Source: Streptomyces sp. XY006 (GTDB lineage Bacteria; Actinomycetota; Actinomycetes; Streptomycetales; Streptomycetaceae). Taken from it: a stretch of 64,000 nt of DNA. The notes beneath the pieces were generated by a model that was given only the letters and a program-made list of their open reading frames with translations, was not told where the DNA came from and did no database searches. Positions 1 to 8,318 of this stretch are shown piece after piece (position 1 is the stretch's first letter; each line of letters begins with the position of its first letter). The stretch spans positions 1 through 64,000 of the forward strand of contig NZ_NOKT01000032.1 in the NCBI RefSeq assembly GCF_002237655.1. The letters are read 5' to 3'. The position numbers were made by a program, and so were the translations under genes.

Positions 1-215
1 ACCTTCGACCTCACGGCCCCCGCTGCGTCCGCGGCCCGGCGGCCGGTCGTTGGCTTCTTCGGCCTGCGTTGTGTCCGGCCGAGGCCGCCGTGAGGAGTTG
101 CCCCGCGGCTGTGCCCGGTGGTGATCGGCACGGGCCGCTCGGTGGCCGGGGTGGCGCCCGCACCTGGTCCGGCGGCCCCTCCGGGGCGCGGTACCTTCGA
201 CCTCACGGCCCCCGC
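1..215. repeat. 23-bp direct repeat in the upstream intergenic region
   Basis: The first 23 bases of the window recur exactly at 193-215, starting ACCTTCGACCTCACGG. A degenerate inverted copy of its core (GCCGTGAGG) lies near 87-95. No gene is visible in 1-235. The second copy sits just upstream of the ribosome site of the ATP-binding protein gene, so the segment may be a small local duplication in its promoter region. The preceding gene is outside the window. Confidence 0.6.
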
Positions 216-235
216 CGCCGATGAGGAGAGTCAAC

Positions 236-3200
236 GTGAGCAAGTTCGTGCGCCCGGCCGCCGAAGGTGCCGACCCGTTCGGCACGGCACGTCTGCGGCG
301 CGGAGTCCTGGACGCCTGGGCCACCAGCCCCGCCCGGTTCCGCGAGGACGCCAACGCCGAGGAGGACCTGGTCCTCGGCGGCTACCGGGACCGGCTCGTC
401 GTCGAACTCGCCCAGAACGCCGCCGACGCCGCGGCCCGGGCCGGAGTGCCGGGACGGCTGCGCCTCACCCTGCGCGACGGGGTGCTCGTGGCCGCCAACA
501 CCGGTGCCCCGCTGGACGCGGCCGGCGTCGAGTCGCTGTCCACGCTGCGCGCGTCGGCCAAGCGGGACACGCCCTCGATCGGCCGGTTCGGCGTCGGTTT
601 CGCCGCCGTGCTGTCCGTGACCGACGAGCCCGCCGTCGTCGGCCGGCACGGCGGGGTCCGCTGGTCCCTCGCCGAGGCGCGCGAACTGGCCGCAGACACC
701 GCCCGGCACAGCCCCGGCCTCGGCGACGAGATCCGCCGGCGGGACGGGCACGTGCCGCTGCTGCGACTGCCGTTCGCCGCCGAGGGCACCGCCCCCGGCC
801 CGTACGACACCGCCGTCATCCTGCCGCTGCGGGACACGGCCGCCGCCGACCTGGCCGAGCGGCTGCTGCGGGCCGTCGACGACGCCCTATTGCTCGCCCT
901 GCCCGGTCTGGAGGAACTCGTCGTCGAGATCGGCGACGGGCAGCCCCGCACCCTCACCCGCCGCACCGACGGCCCCTTCACCGTCGTCGACGACTCCGCC
1001 GAGGGCGTCACCCACTGGCGCACCGCCGCCGCGAACGGCCCCCTCACGCCCGACCTGCTCGCCGACCGGCCCGTCGAGGAGCGGCTGCGGCCCCACTGGT
1101 CCGTCACCTGGGCCGTCCCTGTGGACAGCGACGGCAGCCCGGTCCGGCCGCGCACCACCCCGGTCGTGCACGCCCCGACCCCCAGCGACGAGCCGCTCGG
1201 CGTGCCCGCCCTGCTCATCGCGTCGTTCCCGCTGGACTCCACCCGCCGGCACGCCGCCCCTGGCCCGCTGACCGACTTCCTCGTCCAGCGCGCGGCCGAC
1301 GCCTACGCGGAGCTGCTGGGCGAGTGGCGCCCGGTGTCCGCCGGGATCGTCGACCTCGTGCCCGGGCCGCTCGGCAAGGGCGAACTGGACGGCGCCCTGC
1401 GCCAGGCCGTCCTGGAGCGGCTGCCCCGCACGTCCTTCCTGCCGCCCGCCGTCCCGCCCCAGGACGGCGACGACCTGCCGGAATCCCTGCGGCCGCGGGA
1501 CGCCGAGCTCGTCGAGGGCGCAGGCGCGGACACCGTACGGGTCCTCGCCGAGGTGCTGCCGACCCTGCTGCCCGCCGGCCTCGAACGCCGCCCGGAGCTG
1601 CGGACCCTGGCGGTCGCCCGGGTTCCGCTCACCGACGCGATCGACCGGCTGGCCGGCCTGGAGAAGGACCCGGCCTGGTGGCGGCGGCTCTACGACAGCC
1701 TGGCCGGGGTCGACCCGGACCGGCTGTCCGGTCTGCCGGTGCCGCTGGCCGACGGGCGGACCACCATCGGGCCCCGGCAGGTGCTGCTGCCCGGTGCGGA
1801 CGGCGTCCGGATCGACCCGGAGGTGCTGGCCCGGCTGGGTCTGAAGGTCGCCCACCCGGACGCCGCCCACCCGATCCTGGAGAAGCTGGGCGCGCTGCCC
1901 GCGACCCCGCGGGCCGTCCTGACCACCCCGCAGGTGCGGGCCGCCGTCGCCGCGTCGCTCGACGACGAGGGCCCGGTGAACTGGGAGGAGGACGCCCTCG
2001 ACGCCGAGGAGCTGGCCGACACCGTGCTCGCCCTGGTGCGGGACGCCGGCCTGGAGCCCGGCGACGAGCCCTGGCTCGGCGCGCTCGCCCTGCCCGACGA
2101 GGACGGCGAACCGGCCCCGGCCTGCGAACTGGTCTTCCCCGGTGGCCCCTTCGCGCAGGTCATGCGGGAGGGCGAACTGGCCGCCGTGGACGCCGAGCTG
2201 GCCACGAAGTGGGGCGAGCAGCCCCTGGCCGCCTGCGGTGTCCTGGTGGACTTCGCGCTCGTCCGCGCCACCGACGTCGTCCTCGACCCGGACGAACTGG
2301 AGCCCCGCGAGGGCGACTTCGCCGAGCCGGACGACGCGGGCCTGCTGGACGCCGTCGACGTGTGGTGCGAGGACGTCCTCGACCGTTTCCCGGACAGCCC
2401 CGTGCCGCCGGTCGCCACCGAGCTCGTCGCCGTACGGGATCTGGACCTGGTGGACGAGGACAAGTGGGCGCGGGCGCTGGCGCTGCTGTCCCGGCCGCCG
2501 CTCAGGGACGCGATCGTGCAGCCCGTGCGGATCCTGCTGCACGACGGCACGCACGAGGTCGTCCGCCCGTACACCGCCTGGTGGCTGCGCGGGAACCCGG
2601 TGCTGGACGGCCGCCGCCCCGCGGGCCTGCGCGCCGCAGGCGGTGACCCGCTGCTGCGCGGCCTCTACGACGAGGCCGACGCGACCGGCTTCGAGGACGA
2701 GCAGGTGCTGCGGGCGCTCGGCGTGCGCACCTCGGTCGCCGCGCTGCTGGACGAGCCCGGCGGCGCCGCCGAGCTGCTCGACCGGCTCGCCGACCCCGAG
2801 CGCGAGGTCACGGAGGCTCAGCTGCACGCCCTGTACGGCGCGCTGGCCGAGCTCGACCCGGAGCAGGTGACCCTGCCGGACGAGCTGCGGGCCGTGGTCG
2901 ACGGCCGGGTGGAGGTCGTGGACGCGGCCGACGCCGTGGTGTGCGACTCGCCCGATCTGCTGCCCTTCACCGAGGGCGTCCCGCTGCTCCCGGTACGGCC
3001 GTCGCGCGCCGCCGAGCTGGCCGAACTGTTCCAGGTGCGGCGGCTGAGCGAGTCCGTCACCGGTCAGGTCACCTCCGAGGGCGCCGAGCACGAGGTGCCC
3101 GAGCCGGTGCGGGTGCTGCTCGGCCGGCGGACCCCGGCCACCTATCTGGAGCACGACGAACTCGTCGTGGACGGCGTGGAGATCGACTGGCGGCTCACGG

Positions 3201-3352
3201 ACGACGGCGTCCTGCACGCCGCGACCCTGGAGGGCGTCGCCGCGGGGCTGGCCTGGGCGGCGGGGCAGTGGCCGCGGCGGTTCGAGGTGGCGGCGCTGCT
3301 GGAGGACCCGTCCCGTACGCAGGAGCTGGCGCGGGACCGGTGGTTCGACTGA
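236..3352 (+). CDS. sacsin/Hsp90-like N-terminal ATP-binding protein, 1038 aa
   Basis: Large cytoplasmic protein with a GHKL-type nucleotide-binding domain at its N-terminus. The N box is visible as ELAQNAADAA around residues 57-66 (Asn61, Asp64), and the glycine-rich lid motif GRFGVGFAAV follows about 60 residues later. This is the arrangement of the sacsin/Hsp90-like N-terminal domain. The remaining roughly 800 residues are acidic and leucine-rich and I recognise no further domain. There is no signal peptide or membrane segment. I chose GTG 236 because GAGGAGAG (223-230) lies just upstream; an in-frame ATG at 221 would put the ribosome site inside the gene. Family members are presumed chaperone-like ATPases; the client is unknown. 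It appears monocistronic. Confidence 0.85.
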   Translation: MSKFVRPAAEGADPFGTARLRRGVLDAWATSPARFREDANAEEDLVLGGYRDRLVVELAQNAADAAARAGVPGRLRLTLRDGVLVAANTGAPLDAAGVESLSTLRASAKRDTPSIGRFGVGFAAVLSVTDEPAVVGRHGGVRWSLAEARELAADTARHSPGLGDEIRRRDGHVPLLRLPFAAEGTAPGPYDTAVILPLRDTAAADLAERLLRAVDDALLLALPGLEELVVEIGDGQPRTLTRRTDGPFTVVDDSAEGVTHWRTAAANGPLTPDLLADRPVEERLRPHWSVTWAVPVDSDGSPVRPRTTPVVHAPTPSDEPLGVPALLIASFPLDSTRRHAAPGPLTDFLVQRAADAYAELLGEWRPVSAGIVDLVPGPLGKGELDGALRQAVLERLPRTSFLPPAVPPQDGDDLPESLRPRDAELVEGAGADTVRVLAEVLPTLLPAGLERRPELRTLAVARVPLTDAIDRLAGLEKDPAWWRRLYDSLAGVDPDRLSGLPVPLADGRTTIGPRQVLLPGADGVRIDPEVLARLGLKVAHPDAAHPILEKLGALPATPRAVLTTPQVRAAVAASLDDEGPVNWEEDALDAEELADTVLALVRDAGLEPGDEPWLGALALPDEDGEPAPACELVFPGGPFAQVMREGELAAVDAELATKWGEQPLAACGVLVDFALVRATDVVLDPDELEPREGDFAEPDDAGLLDAVDVWCEDVLDRFPDSPVPPVATELVAVRDLDLVDEDKWARALALLSRPPLRDAIVQPVRILLHDGTHEVVRPYTAWWLRGNPVLDGRRPAGLRAAGGDPLLRGLYDEADATGFEDEQVLRALGVRTSVAALLDEPGGAAELLDRLADPEREVTEAQLHALYGALAELDPEQVTLPDELRAVVDGRVEVVDAADAVVCDSPDLLPFTEGVPLLPVRPSRAAELAELFQVRRLSESVTGQVTSEGAEHEVPEPVRVLLGRRTPATYLEHDELVVDGVEIDWRLTDDGVLHAATLEGVAAGLAWAAGQWPRRFEVAALLEDPSRTQELARDRWFD

Positions 3353-3376
3353 GCCGGTGACGGCGTTCACCCGGCC

Positions 3377-3405
3377 GGTGAAAAATACCGCACATATTTT
3401 TCACC
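3377..3405. promoter_or_regulatory. AT-rich 11-bp inverted repeat between two genes
   Basis: GGTGAAAAATA (3377-3387) and TATTTTTCACC (3395-3405) are perfect complements around a 7-nt loop, 25 bp after the stop of the ATP-binding protein gene and 120 bp before the next start. The A/T-rich arms stand out in this very GC-rich DNA. The run of U at the end could serve as a terminator, but the weak stem suits a repressor-binding site as well. Confidence 0.5.
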
Positions 3406-3524
3406 TGTCGTACAACCAAGCGACCTGTTCGCGAATCTGATCACGTGAGTCAACAGACTCCACGATCACTTGGGCCCCGAGAGCCGACGACGAGCACCGG
3501 GGTCCCTCTCCACCTGGAGAACGC

Positions 3525-4433
3525 ATGCGTATCCGAGCCACCGTGGCCGCCGTCACCGGCGCCCTGGCCCTTTCCGCCCTCGCCGTGCCGGCCGCCCAGG
3601 CCGCCGAGCCGAAGGTGCCCGCGGACATCGCCGCCGCCAGCGAGGTCATCCACGCCGACTCCGGCCGGTCGGCCTTCGCCGCCGCCGAGGACGGCCTGCC
3701 GTACGCCCTGAACGCGACCTTCTCCTCGGTCAAGGTCAACAACGGCAAGAACATCGCCGTCGGCACGACCAACCTCGTCAAGGTCCCCGTGTCCTTCACG
3801 CTGACCCACGGCGCGGAAGTGAACATCCACGCCGCGGACTTCTTCGCGGGTGTCGAGCTGTACCGCGGTGCCTCGTTCGAGGACAGCATCTTCTTCTTCG
3901 ACAGCAACGACGCGACCTGCACGGACTCCTCCGCGACCGTCGCCAGCTGCAAGGCCACCGTCGAGATCGACCCGTTCGCGCTGCTGAACGAGGACGCCGG
4001 CTCCTGGAAGGCGGCGGCGTTCGCGGTCGCGTTCAACGGCGAGGACCCGGAGAACCCGAACCTGGACAACGTCGGCGTCAAGGTGCAGGACCCGACGAAC
4101 TCCTTCAAGCTCCAGCGCTACTCCAAGCTGACGGTCAACGCCTCGCCCGAGCCGGTGAAGAAGGGCAAGACCATCACCGTCACGGGCAAGCTGTCCCGCG
4201 CCAACTGGGACGACAACAAGTACCACGGCTACACCAACCAGTCGGTGAAGCTGCAGTTCCGCAAGAAGGGCAGCAACACCTACACCACGCTGAAGACCAT
4301 CAAGTCGAACAGCACGGGTGAGCTGAAGACCACGACCACGGCGTCGACCGACGGCTACTTCCGCTGGTCCTTCGCGGGCACGACCACCACCCCGGCGGTC
4401 AACGCCACGGGTGACTTCGTCGACGTGCAGTAA
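3525..4433 (+). CDS. secreted protein with C-terminal beta-rich (Ig-like) domain, 302 aa
   Basis: The N-terminus is a classical Sec signal peptide: MRIRA, a hydrophobic core, and a probable cleavage after AAQAA near residue 27. The mature part has an Ala-rich stretch, a middle beta-rich domain with two cysteines (around C126 and C136) likely to form a disulfide, and a C-terminal segment (about residues 205-302) rich in Lys, Thr and Tyr that resembles an Ig-like/bacterial adhesion repeat. Streptomyces proteins of this type are often annotated as calcium-binding or DUF5707 secreted proteins; I recall this and cannot confirm it. GGAGAA precedes the ATG. Its function is unknown, probably extracellular or wall-associated. 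It ends convergently 6 bp from the P-type ATPase gene. Confidence 0.8.
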   Translation: MRIRATVAAVTGALALSALAVPAAQAAEPKVPADIAAASEVIHADSGRSAFAAAEDGLPYALNATFSSVKVNNGKNIAVGTTNLVKVPVSFTLTHGAEVNIHAADFFAGVELYRGASFEDSIFFFDSNDATCTDSSATVASCKATVEIDPFALLNEDAGSWKAAAFAVAFNGEDPENPNLDNVGVKVQDPTNSFKLQRYSKLTVNASPEPVKKGKTITVTGKLSRANWDDNKYHGYTNQSVKLQFRKKGSNTYTTLKTIKSNSTGELKTTTTASTDGYFRWSFAGTTTTPAVNATGDFVDVQ

Positions 4434-4439
4434 GTCCGG

Positions 4440-6833
4440 CTAGGCCGGGAAGCGGCGGTCCACCCACTTCCACGTGAACTCCAGGGTGGCCGCCGCCACC
4501 ACCGAGATGCCGACCGCGGTCCACGGCATCGTCATCCCCACCAGCTTCAGCGCGAAGAAGTCCTGCAGCCACGGCACCACCAGCACCAGCAGGAACGCCC
4601 CGCCCATCGCGGCGACCAGCGCGATCCGCCACCAGGTGTACGGCCGGGCGATGATCGCCAGCACCCACATCGAGATCAGGAACAGCGTGAGCGTCGCCGC
4701 GCTGGTCTCGGCGTCCAGCGCCTGCGCGCCCGTGTAGTGCTCCCGGGCGATCAGATACGTCGCGAAGGTCGCCACCGCCGCCACGACCCCGCCGGGGATC
4801 GCGTACCGCATGACCCGCCGTACGAAGTTCGGCTTCGCGCGCTCCTTGTTCGGCGCGAGCGCGAGGAAGAACGCCGGGACGCCGATGGTCAGCGTCGACA
4901 GCAGGGTCAGATGGCGCGGCAGGAACGGGTACTCGACCTGGGAGCAGACCACCAGCACGGCCAGCAGCACCGAGTAGACGGTCTTGACGAGGAACAGGGT
5001 CGCCACCCGCGTGATGTTGCCGATGACCCGGCGGCCCTCCGCCACCACCGACGGCAGCGTGGCGAAGCTGTTGTTCAGCAGCACGATCTGCGCGACCGCC
5101 CGGGTCGCCTCCGAGCCCGAGCCCATGGCGACGCCGATGTCGGCGTCCTTCAGGGCGAGCACGTCGTTCACCCCGTCACCGGTCATCGCGACGGTGTGCC
5201 CGCGGGACTGCAGCGCGCCCACCATGGTCCGTTTCTGCTGCGGGGTGACCCGCCCGAACACCGTGCCGTCGTCCAGGGCGTCCGCCATCCCGTCCTGGTC
5301 GGCGGGGAGCCTGCGGGCGTCCACGGTGGTCCCGGACAGCCCGAGTTTGGCGGCGACCGCGCCGACCGAGACGGCGTTGTCCCCGGAGATGACCTTGGCC
5401 CTGACGTTCTGGTCGGCGAAGTAGCGCAGCGTGTCGGCGGCGTCCGGCCGCAGCCGCTGCTCCAGCACGACCAGGGCGGTGGGCCGCGCGCCCCGCGCCA
5501 CCTCGGGATCGTCCAGGTCCCGCTCGACCCGGGCCAGCAGCAGCACGCGCAGCCCCTGCTCGTTCAGCCGCCCGGTCTCGGCGAGCGCCGGATCGTCCTC
5601 GGACAGCAGCACGTCCGGCGCGCCCAGCAGCCAGGTGCCGCTCTGCCCGTCGCCCTCGCTGAGCGCGGCGCCGCTGTACTTGCGGGCCGAGGAGAACGGC
5701 AGCGCCTGCGTGCAGCGCCAGTCCTCCACGGCCGGATAGGTGTCGATGATCGCCTGCAGCGAGGCGTTCGGCCGCGGGTCGGACTCGCCGAGCGCGCCGA
5801 GCACCTTCCGTACGTACGTCTCGTCGGCGCCCTGCAGCGGCCTGAGCTCGGTGACGTCCATGCCGCCCTCGGTGAGGGTGCCGGTCTTGTCCAGGCAGAC
5901 GGTGTCGACCCGGGCCAGTCCCTCGATCGCGGGCAGCTCCTGGACCAGGCACTGCTTGCGGCCCAGCCGGATCACGCCGATGGCGAAGGCGACCGAGGTG
6001 AGCAGCACGAGCCCTTCGGGGACCATGGGGACGATGCCGCCGACCGTGCGGGCGACGGAGTCGTCGAAGGCGTTCTCCTTCACCAGCAGCTGGCTGATGA
6101 TCAGGCCGATCGCCGTCGGGACCATCATCCAGGTGACGTACTTGAGGATCGTGGAGATGCCCGAGCGCAGCTCCGACTGGACGAGCGTGAACCGGGAGGC
6201 CTCCTCGGCGAGCTGCGCCGCGTAGGCCTCACGGCCGACCTTCGTGGCCTGGAAGGCGCCCCCGCCCGCGACCACGAAGCTGCCGGACATCACCGGGTCG
6301 CCGGGGCGCTTGACGACCGGGTCGGCCTCACCGGTGAGCAGCGACTCGTCGATCTCCAGACCGTCGGCCTCGACACAGACGCCGTCGACGACGACCTTGT
6401 CGCCCGGCCCGATCTCGATCAGGTCGTCCAGGACGATCTCGGACGTGCTGACCTGTCCCGCGGCCCCGTCCCGGCGCACGGTCGGCCGCACCTCGCCGAT
6501 CAGGGCGAGCGAGTCCAGCGTCTTCTTCGCCCGCCACTCCTGGACGATGCCGATGCCGGTGTTGGCCAGGATCACGAAACCGAACAGGCTGTCCTGGATC
6601 GGCGCGACCACCAGCATGATCAGCCACAGCACGCCGATGATCGCGTTGAAGCGGGTGAAGACGTTGGCCCGGACGATGTCGACGGTGGACCGGCTGCTGC
6701 GCACCGGTACGTCGTTGACCTGACCGCGTGCCACCCGTTCGGCGACCTGAGCACCGGTCAGGCCGGTCTCGCGTGAGGTGACCGTCACCGGACCCGCCGA
6801 GTCGGGCCGGGCACCCGCGTCGAGATGCGTCAT
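4440..6833 (-). CDS. ctpE: cation-transporting P-type ATPase, CtpE family, 797 aa
   Basis: Membrane ATPase with all P-type hallmarks: the actuator motif TGEA (167-170), PMVPEGL in the fourth membrane helix (about 269-275), the phosphorylation motif DKTGTLT with Asp315, and the hinge TGDGVND (551-557). Two N-terminal helices, a pair near 235-285 and six C-terminal helices are apparent. Sequence and length match Mycobacterium tuberculosis CtpE closely from memory (QEL-PAIEGLARVD before DKTGT, GIVPMVPEGLVL). CtpE is reported to take part in calcium transport and surface integrity. No heavy-metal CPC motif or N-terminal metal-binding domain is present, which argues against a copper or zinc exporter. 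A short hairpin (CCGGC-TAG-GCCGG, 4436-4448) overlaps its stop codon. The ion is inferred from the family. Confidence 0.93.
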   Translation of the reverse strand: MTHLDAGARPDSAGPVTVTSRETGLTGAQVAERVARGQVNDVPVRSSRSTVDIVRANVFTRFNAIIGVLWLIMLVVAPIQDSLFGFVILANTGIGIVQEWRAKKTLDSLALIGEVRPTVRRDGAAGQVSTSEIVLDDLIEIGPGDKVVVDGVCVEADGLEIDESLLTGEADPVVKRPGDPVMSGSFVVAGGGAFQATKVGREAYAAQLAEEASRFTLVQSELRSGISTILKYVTWMMVPTAIGLIISQLLVKENAFDDSVARTVGGIVPMVPEGLVLLTSVAFAIGVIRLGRKQCLVQELPAIEGLARVDTVCLDKTGTLTEGGMDVTELRPLQGADETYVRKVLGALGESDPRPNASLQAIIDTYPAVEDWRCTQALPFSSARKYSGAALSEGDGQSGTWLLGAPDVLLSEDDPALAETGRLNEQGLRVLLLARVERDLDDPEVARGARPTALVVLEQRLRPDAADTLRYFADQNVRAKVISGDNAVSVGAVAAKLGLSGTTVDARRLPADQDGMADALDDGTVFGRVTPQQKRTMVGALQSRGHTVAMTGDGVNDVLALKDADIGVAMGSGSEATRAVAQIVLLNNSFATLPSVVAEGRRVIGNITRVATLFLVKTVYSVLLAVLVVCSQVEYPFLPRHLTLLSTLTIGVPAFFLALAPNKERAKPNFVRRVMRYAIPGGVVAAVATFATYLIAREHYTGAQALDAETSAATLTLFLISMWVLAIIARPYTWWRIALVAAMGGAFLLVLVVPWLQDFFALKLVGMTMPWTAVGISVVAAATLEFTWKWVDRRFPA

Positions 6834-6964
6834 GCCTTCGACGGTACGTGCGGTTGTGACGCTTCACCCGCTGAATGCGGCGAAGATCCGACCTGGGAAG
6901 GAGGGACTTCGTGCCGTGGTCGTACGGCAGTTGTACGTCGCTGTCCCCGCTGCCGCGCGGGGTG

Positions 6965-7810
6965 TCAGCCGGCCCGGCGGGCGGTGCAGAGCAGGTACTC
7001 CCAGTCCAGGGCCGCCCCGTCCGGGCCCGTCCCGAGGCCGGCGTCGCGGGCGAGGTCCGCCAGGTCGCGGTCCAGGGCGGCGGCCCGTTCGGGGGCGTCG
7101 GCGAGGCTCTTGTAGACGGTGATGGTGGGGCCGTAGCGCTCCTTGAAGTAGTCGCGGAACGTCTCCGGTGTGTCGAAGCGCTCGACGCGGACGGTCCGCC
7201 GCTCGGCGCGCAGGTCCGTGACCCGGTCGCCGAGGAGAGCGCGTACGTGGTCCTCGTCGCCCCACAGCGGGGGCGGCTGGGCGCCCGGCGGGGGCGGGGG
7301 CGCGTACGGCTTCATGGTGGCGAACATCCGTCCGATGAACCCCTGGGGGGTCCAGCTCAGCAGGCCGATGGTGCCGCCCGGGCGGCAGACCCGGACGAGT
7401 TCGTCGGCGGCTTGCTGGTGGTGCGGGGCGAACATCACGCCCACGCAGGACAGCACGGTGTCGAACTCCGCGTCGCCGAAGGGCAGGGCCTCGGCGTCGG
7501 CCTCCTGCCAGGTGAGCCGCGCCCCGCGCTGCTCGGCCGCCCGTCGCCCGGCCTCGAACAGCTCGGGCGTCAGATCGGAGGCGACGACGTCCGCGCCGGC
7601 CAGGGCGGCCGGGATCGCGGCGTTGCCGGCGCCGGCGCCGACGTCCAGCACGCGTTGGCCGGGCCGCACCCCGCACGCCTCGACCAGGGCCGCTCCCAGG
7701 CCGGGGATGACTTCGGCCGCGAGGGAGGGATAGTCGCCCTGGGCCCACATCGCCCGGTGCTTGGTCTTCAGCGCGCGGTCCGCCTCGGCCGTGTCGTTCT
7801 GCGTCGTCAT
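6965..7810 (-). CDS. class I SAM-dependent methyltransferase, 281 aa
   Basis: A Rossmann-type methyltransferase with motif I LDVGAGAGNAAI around residues 55-66, an acidic residue at the end of the second strand (SDLTPE), and the post-I region QEADAEALPFGDAEFD typical of the Methyltransf_11/25 group. A proline-rich loop (APPPPPGAQPPP) in the middle is unusual. I chose ATG 7810 (MTTQN) because GAGGAG lies about 8 nt upstream; a start five codons earlier is possible. The substrate cannot be read from the sequence. It is monocistronic, lying between the P-type ATPase and a DUF2530 gene transcribed in the same direction. Confidence 0.88.
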   Translation of the reverse strand: MTTQNDTAEADRALKTKHRAMWAQGDYPSLAAEVIPGLGAALVEACGVRPGQRVLDVGAGAGNAAIPAALAGADVVASDLTPELFEAGRRAAEQRGARLTWQEADAEALPFGDAEFDTVLSCVGVMFAPHHQQAADELVRVCRPGGTIGLLSWTPQGFIGRMFATMKPYAPPPPPGAQPPPLWGDEDHVRALLGDRVTDLRAERRTVRVERFDTPETFRDYFKERYGPTITVYKSLADAPERAAALDRDLADLARDAGLGTGPDGAALDWEYLLCTARRAG

Positions 7811-7939
7811 GGCTGCGCTCCTCACCTGTGGGGCGGCTGCGCGCGCGAGGGCCGCGACACGACTCGCCGCCTCCTTCCGAGCGTAGGGAGGGGGTGGGGG
7901 TGTGTCCTGCCGGACGGCGGTGGGTGCGGGTGCGTCGTT

Positions 7940-8200
7940 CTACGCGGCTTCGTCCTGGACCGCTGCCCGCTTCAGTGCCGCGTCGCGCCTGCGGACGTAG
8001 TAGATGCCGATGAGGCCGAGGCCGCCGCCGGCCAGGCAGGTCCAGATCCACCACGTGTGCCCGCGGTCGTCGAACCAGCCGTAGAAGGGGAGCTGCACGA
8101 GGAAGAGGACGAACCACAGGATCGTGCCGCCGGTGATGGTGGCGACCACGGGGCCCTCCAGGGGCTCCGGCGCCTCGTGTCGGGGGGTCCACTTCGCCAT
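7940..8200 (-). CDS. DUF2530 small membrane protein, 86 aa
   Basis: Small integral membrane protein with two hydrophobic segments (about residues 20-40 and 48-66) separated by an aromatic loop WFDDRGHTWW, ending in a basic tail. This matches the actinobacterial DUF2530 family from memory. It is divergent from the NCS2 permease, a pairing I recall in other Streptomyces. No Shine-Dalgarno sequence precedes the ATG. Instead a -10-like TAAGCT (minus strand, 8213-8208) ends 7 nt before it, so the mRNA may be leaderless. Function unknown. Confidence 0.87.
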   Translation of the reverse strand: MAKWTPRHEAPEPLEGPVVATITGGTILWFVLFLVQLPFYGWFDDRGHTWWIWTCLAGGGLGLIGIYYVRRRDAALKRAAVQDEAA

Positions 8201-8318
8201 GAGGGACAGCTTACGAGGCGCACAGGTCTACGCGCGGAGATGGCCGAGGGAGGCGTTATATGTTCATACTGAAACGGTTTGTGTCTGACCACTTCTCTTC
8301 GTAGGAAACTCCAAACAC

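Noticed and set aside
118-2646. 842-codon plus-strand frame rich in Arg, Pro and Gly
   Set aside because: It is the out-of-frame shadow of the sacsin-like gene; low-complexity Arg/Pro composition and no family resemblance are typical of wrong frames in GC-rich DNA.
4737-6776. 679-codon plus-strand frame
   Set aside because: It is antisense to the CtpE-like ATPase, whose motifs are complete.
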